Source: Deltaproteobacteria bacterium | Lineage (GTDB): Bacteria > Myxococcota_A > Polyangia > Polyangiales > Ga0077539 | Direction of reading: 5' to 3' | NCBI GenBank assembly: GCA_947494865.1 | Contig: CANMAT010000269.1 | Location: 1-5,959, forward strand | Length of the DNA: 5,959 nt | Shown: positions 1 through 5,959 of the stretch, one piece after another | Layout: every line of letters starts with the position of its first letter | Position numbering within the stretch: position 1 is the first letter of the stretch | Program-made: the position numbers and the translations under genes | Notes under the pieces: generated by a model | Seen by the model: only the letters and a program-made list of their open reading frames with translations | Database searches by the model: none | Told to the model about the DNA's origin: nothing

Positions 1-309
1 GCCTCGGGCGTGTTCTTCGCGCTGCGCGGCGGTGCGCTCGCCGACCGCGACGGCGCGTGCGGCACCGCCGCGGGCGCGTGCGAGCCCGACACCGACCTCG
101 CCGTCGATGCGGCGACGCGGGCGCAGCGAGACGCGCACGCGTTCAACGCGCTCACCAACGTGTCACTGGGCGTCGGCGCGGCGGCCGTGGCGGGGGGTGT
201 GCTGTGGTGGGCGCTCGGGCGCGGAGGCGGCGCCCCCGAGGCGCGTCGCGCGATCGTCGTAGGGCCTACGGCGGGCGGGGCCTTCGTCGCGGTGGTCGGG
301 GCGCTGTAG
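1..309 (+). CDS. C-terminal membrane tail of a larger protein (5' end outside the window)
   Basis: The reading frame is open from the first base and ends at TAG 307-309, so only the last 102 residues are present. They begin with the end of a hydrophobic stretch (GVFFALRGG). A hydrophilic loop with two cysteines six residues apart (CGTAAGAC) follows, then a long polar helix rich in Asp, Ala and Arg, and then a clear transmembrane helix around LGVGAAAVAGGVLWWALG. The end is a short Gly/Val tail (VGPTAGGAFVAVVGAL). From memory, this helix, Cys loop, helix and Gly-rich end is common in myxobacterial proteins with N-terminal TPR or PEGA-like repeats, often encoded near Ser/Thr kinases. The N-terminal domain is not visible here, so no function can be given. 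The Cys pair suggests a disulfide in the periplasm. The next gene starts 16 nt later on the same strand, so co-transcription is likely. Confidence 0.75.
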   Translation, partial: ASGVFFALRGGALADRDGACGTAAGACEPDTDLAVDAATRAQRDAHAFNALTNVSLGVGAAAVAGGVLWWALGRGGGAPEARRAIVVGPTAGGAFVAVVGAL

Positions 310-325
310 TCGTGAGGGCGTCACG

Positions 326-1666
<1,341 letters not shown>

Positions 1667-1667
1667 A

Positions 1668-1683
1668 CGGCGCCCGGGCGCCG
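1668..1683. promoter_or_regulatory. 16-bp perfect palindrome between the activator and P450 genes
   Basis: The sequence CGGCGCCCGGGCGCCG equals its own reverse complement. It starts 1 nt after the activator's TAG and ends 10 nt before the P450 ATG, so it fills most of the 27-nt gap. It could be an operator for a dimeric regulator. In RNA it could form a hairpin with a 6-bp stem and a CCGG loop close to the P450 start, affecting translation or mRNA processing. No T-run follows, so it is not a classical terminator. In such GC-rich DNA, short GC palindromes arise by chance more often than usual. Confidence 0.4.
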
Positions 1684-1693
1684 CGCATCTGTC

Positions 1694-3079
1694 ATGCTCG
1701 GCGGCGGGAGCACTCCGCTGAACACCGCACCGCCCGGCCCGCCGCCCGTTGGCAACAACCCCCTCGCGCTCGTTCGCTACCTGCGCGCCTTTCGCCGCGA
1801 CCCCATCGCCTTTGTGGGCGACCGCTTCGAACGCTACGGCGACCTCTACGCGACGACCTTTCGCGGTACGCCCCTGTATGTGACGCGCCACCCCGAGCAC
1901 ATCTACGACGTGCTGGTGACGCGCGGAAACGACTACATCAAGCCCGAGAAGGGCTTCGGCGCGCGGCAGCTCCGGCGCTTTCTGGGCAACGGGCTCGTCA
2001 CCTCGAACGGCGACTTCTGGCGGCGCCAGCGGCGCATGATCAACCCCGCCTTCGGGCGCAAGCGCATCGAGGCCCTCGCCGACCCGATGACGGCGCACGC
2101 CCGCGCGCTGCGCGACCGGTGGCGCTCCGGCGAGACGCGCGACGTGGGCGCCGACATGATGGGCCTCACGCTATCGATCGTGGCGAAGACCCTCTTCGAC
2201 CACGACCCCGACGGCGAGCGAGACCGCATCGCGAACGCCCTCGAGTCGTTTCGCAACTTCTCGGGCGCGGCCTCGGTGCTGCCTCCGTGGGTGCCGCTGC
2301 CGAGCGTTCAGCGCGTGCGGCGCGGCCTCGCCGACGTGAACGAGATCGTGTACGGGCTCATCGACGCGCGGCGCGCCGAAGCCCCCGAGGCGCTCGCGCA
2401 GCGCGGAGACCTCTTGAGCGCGCTCATCGCCGCGACGAGCGAGCCCGACGCGTCGGGGGCGGCGCAGGCGATGTCGCGCGACGAGCTCCGCGACGAGATT
2501 CTCACGCTGTTTCTCGCGGGCCACGAGACCGCGTCGCAGGCCCTCACGGGGACGTGGTACCTGCTCTCGCAGCACCCCGAGGTCGAGGCGCGGGTGCACC
2601 GCGAGCTCGACGCGGTGCTCGGCGGCCGCGCGCCCACGAGCGCCGACGCGCTCCCCTACGTAGACCGGGTGCTGTCCGAGTCGATGCGGCTGTTTCCGCC
2701 GGTTACCACGGTGCCGCGCGTGGCCGCGCGCGACGTCGAGCTCGGGGGCTACCGCATCGCGGCGGGCTCCGACGTGGTGCTGTGGATCTACCACGCGCAC
2801 CACGACGCGCGGTGGTGGCCCGAGCCCGAGCGCTTCGACCCCGACCGCTTTCTCCCCGAGCGCGTCGCGCAGACGCAGCGCGGCGCGTACACCCCCTTCG
2901 GCGCCGGTCAGCGGCAGTGCATCGGCAAGCACTTCGCCCTCATGGAGGCGCGCCTGCTGCTCGCCACGCTCGCGCAGCGCTTCAGCCTTCGCCTCGAAGC
3001 CGGGCACCCGGTCGAGAGGCTCGTCGCGGTCACCATGTCGCCGCGCCACGGGATGCGCATGACGCTCCACGCGCGCTGA
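1694..3079 (+). CDS. Cytochrome P450 monooxygenase
   Basis: A 461-residue haem-thiolate monooxygenase, full length for the family, that should insert one oxygen atom from O2 into an organic substrate using electrons from a redox partner. Landmarks occur in order: the C-helix WxxxR (W109, R113); the I-helix oxygen-activation motif AGHET (275-279), with the acid-alcohol pair E278/T279; the K-helix ExxR (E329, R332); the PERF-like segment PEPERF (376-381); and the haem loop FGAGQRQCIG (402-411), with C409 as the axial ligand. The Pro-rich N-terminus carries no signal peptide or membrane anchor, so the enzyme is probably cytosolic. The I-helix and haem motifs resemble the bacterial CYP102/CYP110/CYP4-like branch more than CYP107-type macrolide enzymes, a judgement from motifs only. 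No ferredoxin or reductase gene is in the window, so electrons must come from elsewhere. The ATG lacks a clear ribosome-binding site. The substrate cannot be inferred. Confidence 0.97.
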   Translation: MLGGGSTPLNTAPPGPPPVGNNPLALVRYLRAFRRDPIAFVGDRFERYGDLYATTFRGTPLYVTRHPEHIYDVLVTRGNDYIKPEKGFGARQLRRFLGNGLVTSNGDFWRRQRRMINPAFGRKRIEALADPMTAHARALRDRWRSGETRDVGADMMGLTLSIVAKTLFDHDPDGERDRIANALESFRNFSGAASVLPPWVPLPSVQRVRRGLADVNEIVYGLIDARRAEAPEALAQRGDLLSALIAATSEPDASGAAQAMSRDELRDEILTLFLAGHETASQALTGTWYLLSQHPEVEARVHRELDAVLGGRAPTSADALPYVDRVLSESMRLFPPVTTVPRVAARDVELGGYRIAAGSDVVLWIYHAHHDARWWPEPERFDPDRFLPERVAQTQRGAYTPFGAGQRQCIGKHFALMEARLLLATLAQRFSLRLEAGHPVERLVAVTMSPRHGMRMTLHAR

Positions 3080-3085
3080 GCATCG

Positions 3086-3100
3086 CGCGCTCGCAGCGCG
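3086..3100. terminator. Small hairpin after the P450 gene (weak terminator candidate)
   Basis: The arms CGCGCT and AGCGCG pair perfectly around a 3-nt CGC loop, starting 7 nt after the P450 stop. The following bases (GCGTTCC) are not a T-run, so intrinsic termination would be weak at best. The position between two genes is suitable, but a stem this short and GC-rich could be chance. Confidence 0.2.
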
Positions 3101-3112
3101 GCGTTCCGTGTG

Positions 3113-3118
3113 TAGGAT
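3113..3118 (+). promoter_or_regulatory. Candidate -10 element for the membrane-protein pair
   Basis: TAGGAT matches TATAAT at four of six positions, including the key A2 and T6. It lies in the 48-nt gap after the P450 gene and ends 9 nt before the ATG at 3128. Transcription would then begin a few bases before, or at, the start codon, giving a leaderless or nearly leaderless mRNA. This fits the lack of a ribosome-binding site there. The -35 region at a 17-nt spacing (CTCGCA) is poor. Confidence 0.3.
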
Positions 3119-3127
3119 CGCCGCGCC

Positions 3128-4120
3128 ATGAGGCCCCCTCCCCTGTGCCCCCACTGCGGCCGCGACCTCGTCGGCGCGGCCTCGCCCTGCGGCCGCTGCG
3201 AGCGCGACATCCCCCGCGGCGCGTGGACGCGCTGGCCCCGCACCGCGGGCATCGTGCTCGTGCGCGTGCTGCTCGCAATGATTCCCACGGCGATCACGGT
3301 GTTTCTGGTGATGGGGATCGTGCGCGTGGGGCGCGGCGACGAGTCGCAGTTTCCCCTCGCGGCGCGCGTGTTCATCGTCGTAGGCGGCGGCCTCGTGGTG
3401 GGCTTCATGGGCTGCGTGTCGGCGCTCTTGTGGCTCGCCGACCGGTGGGACTACCAGGGCTCCGACGGGAGCCACACCTGGGTGCAGACCGTGGCCGGTC
3501 GGGTGTTCGAAGCCGAGGGCTCGTCGCTGCGGGTGATGCCGCGCGCGGCGAGTGTGTCGTCGCAGCCGTGCGCGCTCGACGCGCTGCGGGCGCACCCGGG
3601 CGCGCGCGACGCCGACGCGATCGCCGCGGCCGTGCTCGCGGCGTGGTCGCGCGGCGAGCTGCTCCTCGCGGCCGAGCAGCGCGACGTGTGGCGACGGGCC
3701 GCGCACTGGCCCCGCGCGCCGAGGCCCGACAGCCCCGGGCTGTGCGCGCAGGCGTCGCACCGCGAGGTGCTCGTGAGCCTCGGCGCGTGCGCCCTCGACG
3801 ACGAGGCGGGGCCGTTCGAGCGCGCGCTGATCCGCGCCCTCGCCGACGTGGCCCTCGACGACGTCGACCCCACCGCGAGCTACCGCAGCCCCGCCGCGCG
3901 CGCGCAGCGGGCGTGGGTGCGCCTCGACGACGCGGTGAACGCGGCGCTGCGCCGGACGGGCGAGCGCGCCGACGCGCCGACGCAGCCCTCGTACGCGGCC
4001 GACCCAGGCGCCGTGCTGGCCGCGTGCGCCGCGAAGGAGGGCGACGCCTTCGTCGAAGAGGTGCGCAGCGCCGCGCGTCTGGCCGTCGCGACGTGCGAGC
4101 TCGTCGAGGTGGTGGCGTGA
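3128..4120 (+). CDS. Zinc-ribbon, two-helix membrane protein of unknown function
   Basis: I do not recognise this 330-residue protein as a named family. It opens with a four-cysteine zinc ribbon (CPHC at 7-10, CGRC at 21-24). Two strongly hydrophobic stretches follow (about 40-65 and 78-105), the second ending in LLWLADRW. The remaining 225 residues are soluble, rich in Ala, Arg and Asp, and mostly helical in appearance (for example the run from DADAIAAAVLAAWSRGELLLAAEQRDVW), with no catalytic motif I can identify. A metal-binding N-terminus and a long tail after two helices suggest that both ends lie in the cytoplasm; this is inference. The ATG at 3128 puts the zinc ribbon at the usual N-terminal place, and a TAGGAT box lies just upstream. 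The end overlaps the next gene by 4 nt (GTGA), so the two products are probably made together and may act as a complex. Confidence 0.8.
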   Translation: MRPPPLCPHCGRDLVGAASPCGRCERDIPRGAWTRWPRTAGIVLVRVLLAMIPTAITVFLVMGIVRVGRGDESQFPLAARVFIVVGGGLVVGFMGCVSALLWLADRWDYQGSDGSHTWVQTVAGRVFEAEGSSLRVMPRAASVSSQPCALDALRAHPGARDADAIAAAVLAAWSRGELLLAAEQRDVWRRAAHWPRAPRPDSPGLCAQASHREVLVSLGACALDDEAGPFERALIRALADVALDDVDPTASYRSPAARAQRAWVRLDDAVNAALRRTGERADAPTQPSYAADPGAVLAACAAKEGDAFVEEVRSAARLAVATCELVEVVA

Positions 4121-4641
4121 CGCCGACCGCCGCGCCGTATCGGGCGCCGCAGCCCCTGGCGCTGCCCCCGCGGCCTCCGCTCGCGGGCCTCGCAACGGCG
4201 ACCGTCGTGTGCGCGCTGCTCGCGGCGTATACGACCTCGAAGCTCGACACCATGGCGAGGCTCCGCGGGGATGTATCGGGCATCGCGCCGCGCACGATGG
4301 TGCTGGTGGGCCTGCGCCGACGCTTCAGCCCGCACCAGGCCGAGTACGACCTCGTCGCCCGCGACGACCGCGCGCGGGGCGCGTGGACGATTCAGCTCAC
4401 GTCGACGCAGATGCGCGACCGACGCTACGGCGACGAACTGCGCGTGCGGTGCCTCGACGACGCGCGCGCGTGCTACCTGCGCGACTCGGTGTACGTGAGC
4501 GACGGCAACGTGCAGTTCGACCACGGGCTGCGGGTGATCGAGCTCGCGGGCCTCGCGGTGTGCCTCACGGTGATGGCGCGGCGCATCGTTCGGTGGCGCA
4601 TGCTGCTGCGCGTGCTGCGGCCGCGCGAGGGCGCAGGGTAG
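4117..4641 (+). CDS. Small two-helix membrane protein with a DUF3592-like layout
   Basis: A 174-residue protein starting at GTG, whose bases overlap the previous stop (GTGA). A purine-rich GAGGTGG lies just upstream and serves as ribosome-binding site, which settles this start within a longer open frame. A Pro-rich N-terminus leads to a first membrane helix (about 22-39). A loop of about 100 residues that looks beta-rich follows, then a second helix (about 139-156) and a basic tail (RRIVRWRMLLRVLRPR). The positive-inside rule puts both ends in the cytoplasm and the loop in the periplasm, where C112 and C119 could form a disulfide. Helix, beta domain with GDELRVRCL-like strands, helix is the layout of DUF3592 proteins, whose function is unknown. 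I recognise the layout, not a firm sequence match. Translational coupling implies joint action with the zinc-ribbon protein. Confidence 0.75.
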   Translation: MTPTAAPYRAPQPLALPPRPPLAGLATATVVCALLAAYTTSKLDTMARLRGDVSGIAPRTMVLVGLRRRFSPHQAEYDLVARDDRARGAWTIQLTSTQMRDRRYGDELRVRCLDDARACYLRDSVYVSDGNVQFDHGLRVIELAGLAVCLTVMARRIVRWRMLLRVLRPREGAG

Positions 4642-4659
4642 CGCCGCGACGGGTGTCGA

Positions 4660-4678
4660 CGGGCGTGGCGCTCGCCCG
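4660..4678. terminator. Hairpin in the convergent gap (weak terminator candidate)
   Basis: The arms CGGGCG and CGCCCG pair perfectly around a 7-nt loop, 18 nt after the stop of the small membrane protein. The 147-nt gap to the convergent phosphatase gene must end two transcripts, so a terminator is expected here. No T-run follows on either strand, which makes a classical intrinsic terminator doubtful. I see nothing else structured in this gap. Confidence 0.25.
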
Positions 4679-4788
4679 GACCGCCTCCACCCGCCGCCGC
4701 CGTCTCCGAGCACGAGATCGCCGTCGCGCCGCAGTCGGCCGACCTCGCGTGGATGCCCGATCGCAAGCGCCACCCGCGTCGCCCATGC

Positions 4789-5292
4789 TCACCACCCCGC
4801 CGACACAGCAAACATCCGTAGCGCCTCCTCCTGCCGCGGATGCTCCGGAAAGCGTCCGCGCGCGTACTCGGGGATGTACTCGTCGCGCACCCGCGTGATC
4901 GCCGCCTCGACCGAAATCCCCGCGTCGGCGTGCAGCAGGCTCGCGGCCAGAATGCTCCCCGTACGCCCGATGCCCGCGTAGCAGTGCACGACCACGGGCG
5001 TCGCCTCGGCGAGGCAGCGCGCGATGAAGCGCGTGGCCGCGTAGAGGTCGGGCGGATAGAAGTCGGCCGTCTCGAGAAAGAGCCCTGCGAACCCCAGCGT
5101 GGCCGGATCGGGGTCGAGCGGCGCATGGTAGGCCGTCACAATGGCGCCGACGCCCTGCGCGCGAAGATAGGGCGCTATTGCGCCGAACCCGTCGAAGAGG
5201 TCGGGGTGCGGCGCGCCCGGCGGGCTCGTCGGCGGCGTGCTCCTCGCGCTCGGCGTGTTCTGGATCGTTTCGGGGCTACACGTCGCCACCAC
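4789..5292 (-). CDS. Dual-specificity / tyrosine-type protein phosphatase
   Basis: This 167-residue cytoplasmic protein belongs to the cysteine-dependent phosphatase superfamily and should remove phosphate from Tyr, or Ser/Thr, residues or from a small phosphorylated molecule. The signature loop VVHCYAGIGRTGS holds HCx5R with nucleophile C104 and phosphate-binding R110. D77, in ETADFYPP about 27 residues before the cysteine, sits where the family's general acid is found. The C-terminal helices with VRDEYIPEY and HPRQEEAL fit the fold. It is compact and has no signal peptide or membrane segment. A stop at 5308-5310 bounds the frame, and only two adjacent GTG codons (5292, 5289) can start it; GAGG about 10 nt upstream supports the first. 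Residues 1-28 are Ser/Thr/Pro-rich and do not look like the usual first strand, so the N-terminus is uncertain. It is divergent from a DUF4139 lipoprotein gene and may share its control region. Confidence 0.9.
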   Translation of the reverse strand: MVATCSPETIQNTPSARSTPPTSPPGAPHPDLFDGFGAIAPYLRAQGVGAIVTAYHAPLDPDPATLGFAGLFLETADFYPPDLYAATRFIARCLAEATPVVVHCYAGIGRTGSILAASLLHADAGISVEAAITRVRDEYIPEYARGRFPEHPRQEEALRMFAVSAGW

Positions 5293-5301
5293 CGATCCAC
5301 T

Positions 5302-5338
5302 ACCTCGTCACCACCGCTTCGCACCTCGTCACCACCGC
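5302..5338. repeat. 16-bp direct repeat, 21-bp period, in the divergent control region
   Basis: ACCTCGTCACCACCGC occurs without mismatch at 5302-5317 and 5323-5338. The 21-bp period is two helical turns, so both copies face the same side of the DNA, as operator pairs often do. A shorter, imperfect relative (CACCACCG at 5287-5294) overlaps the phosphatase GTG start. The repeats lie in the 107-nt gap between divergent genes, where a shared regulator would bind. A simple local duplication is the alternative. Confidence 0.6.
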
Positions 5339-5343
5339 GCGCC

Positions 5344-5361
5344 CGGTCGCTTAGTTGACCG
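5344..5361. promoter_or_regulatory. 18-bp inverted repeat with AT-rich centre, operator candidate
   Basis: The arms CGGTC and GACCG flank an 8-bp centre GCTTAGTT, the most AT-rich spot of the gap between the divergent genes. The size and symmetry suit a homodimeric helix-turn-helix repressor. The right arm overlaps TTGACC (5355-5360), a -35-like hexamer facing the DUF4139 gene. No convincing -10 lies 16-19 nt further on, so the promoter part is weak. Confidence 0.35.
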
Positions 5362-5399
5362 CGCGCACCTCCGCGGGCGAACCACTGCGCACCACCACC

Positions 5400-5959
5400 A
5401 TGCGCCCCCTCGCCGCCTCGCGTCGCCTGCGTCCCTTCATCGCCGCTTCGCTCGTCGCGTCGTGCTTCGCCGCGGGCTGCGGGCGCAGCGCGGCCGTGCA
5501 GACCGGCGCGTCGCTCCCCTTGCGGCGCGTGGTCGTGTACCGCAACGGCGTCGGGTACTTCGAACGCCAGGGCCACGTGAGCGAGAGCGAGGTGCAGTTT
5601 CGCGTCGCGCAGCGCGAGGTGGGCGACTTTCTCGCCACCCTCGCCGTCATGGAGCGCGGCGGGAGCTCGGTGCGCGCCGCGGCCTTTCCGATGCCCGAAG
5701 AGCGCGCGGCCGATGCGCCTCCGCAGCCCGAAGCGCGACGCACCGTGCGCCTCGCCCTCGACGGCAACGACCACGACCTCCTCGTGGGATACACCGTCGA
5801 GACCCCCATCTGGCGACCCTCGTACCGACTGGTCTTCAATGGCACCAACGCGCAGGTGCAGGCCTGGGGCGTGGTGCAGAACCTCTCGGGTGAAGACTGG
5901 CGCGACGTGCGCCTCTCGCTCGTCGCGGGGTCGCCCGTGTCGTTTCGCTCCGAGCTCGC
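5400..5959 (+). CDS. DUF4139-domain lipoprotein (3' end outside the window)
   Basis: The frame runs from ATG 5400 past the window end, giving 186 residues. A basic n-region (RRLRPF) and a hydrophobic stretch lead to a lipoprotein signal with two possible acylation cysteines, C22 (VASC) and C27 (AAGC), so the mature protein is probably anchored to a cell-envelope membrane. Residues 42-56 (RRVVVYRNGVGYFER) and REVGDFLATLAVMERGG form the N-terminal strand domain seen ahead of DUF4139. From about 133 the DUF4139 core begins with ETPIWRPSYRL, then WGVVQNLSGEDWRDVRLSLVAGSPVSF, the best-conserved part of the family. The biochemical role of DUF4139 is unknown; some relatives are labelled mucoidy inhibitor-like. 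In-frame TAG at 5352-5354 limits upstream starts, and no ribosome-binding site precedes the ATG, which follows a CACCACCACC run. It is divergent from the phosphatase gene. Confidence 0.9.
   Translation, partial: MRPLAASRRLRPFIAASLVASCFAAGCGRSAAVQTGASLPLRRVVVYRNGVGYFERQGHVSESEVQFRVAQREVGDFLATLAVMERGGSSVRAAAFPMPEERAADAPPQPEARRTVRLALDGNDHDLLVGYTVETPIWRPSYRLVFNGTNAQVQAWGVVQNLSGEDWRDVRLSLVAGSPVSFRSEL

Noticed and set aside
2171..4195. Long open minus-strand frame opposite the P450 and zinc-ribbon genes
   Set aside because: Its translation is rich in Arg, Ala, His and Gly without any domain, while the opposite strand holds clear family motifs. It is an antisense shadow.
4642..4788. A small gene in the convergent gap
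   Set aside because: The open frames through it have no start with a ribosome-binding site and their translations are low-complexity, so the gap appears non-coding.
5237..5893. Plus-strand frame starting with a hydrophobic helix and running into the DUF4139 gene
   Set aside because: After the helix it becomes Arg/His/Ala-rich and overlaps two genes with strong family evidence. It is kept only as a possible remnant in the findings.

Overview
The window reads as chromosomal DNA of a very high-GC Gram-negative bacterium. GC-rich third codon positions dominate in every gene. An FHA-domain sigma-54 activator and a C-terminal tail with a Cys loop, a transmembrane helix and a Gly-rich terminus (gene 1) point to a myxobacterium of the Polyangiales or Sandaracinaceae kind. 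That assignment comes from style and architecture, not from a marker gene. I see no mobile element, CRISPR array, tRNA or rRNA.

Layout, left to right. (1) 1-309 (+): the 3' end of a gene whose product ends in a transmembrane tail. (2) 326-1666 (+): an FHA-AAA+-Fis activator of sigma-54 RNA polymerase, 16 nt after gene 1. (3) 1694-3079 (+): a complete cytochrome P450, 27 nt after the activator; a perfect 16-bp palindrome fills most of the gap. (4) 3128-4120 (+): a zinc-ribbon membrane protein of unknown function. (5) 4117-4641 (+): a small two-helix membrane protein with a DUF3592-like layout, overlapping gene 4 by 4 nt. (6) 4789-5292 (-): a dual-specificity or tyrosine-type phosphatase, convergent to gene 5. 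(7) 5400-5959 (+, cut by the window end): a DUF4139 lipoprotein, divergent from the phosphatase.

The genes fall into three groups. Genes 1-3 are tightly spaced and may be co-transcribed; the activator has an FHA domain instead of a receiver domain, so Ser/Thr phosphorylation probably controls it, and the P450 is its nearest possible target. Genes 4-5 form an overlapping pair of membrane proteins. Genes 6 and 7 share a 107-nt divergent control region holding a 16-bp direct repeat with a 21-bp period and an 18-bp inverted repeat with an AT-rich centre.

Most of this is ordinary accessory myxobacterial sequence. The parts most worth a second look are the activator-P450 pairing with its palindrome, the uncharacterised membrane-protein pair, and the repeat-bearing divergent region beside a phosphatase with an atypical N-terminus. 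I do not see proof of a new defence or biosynthetic system.
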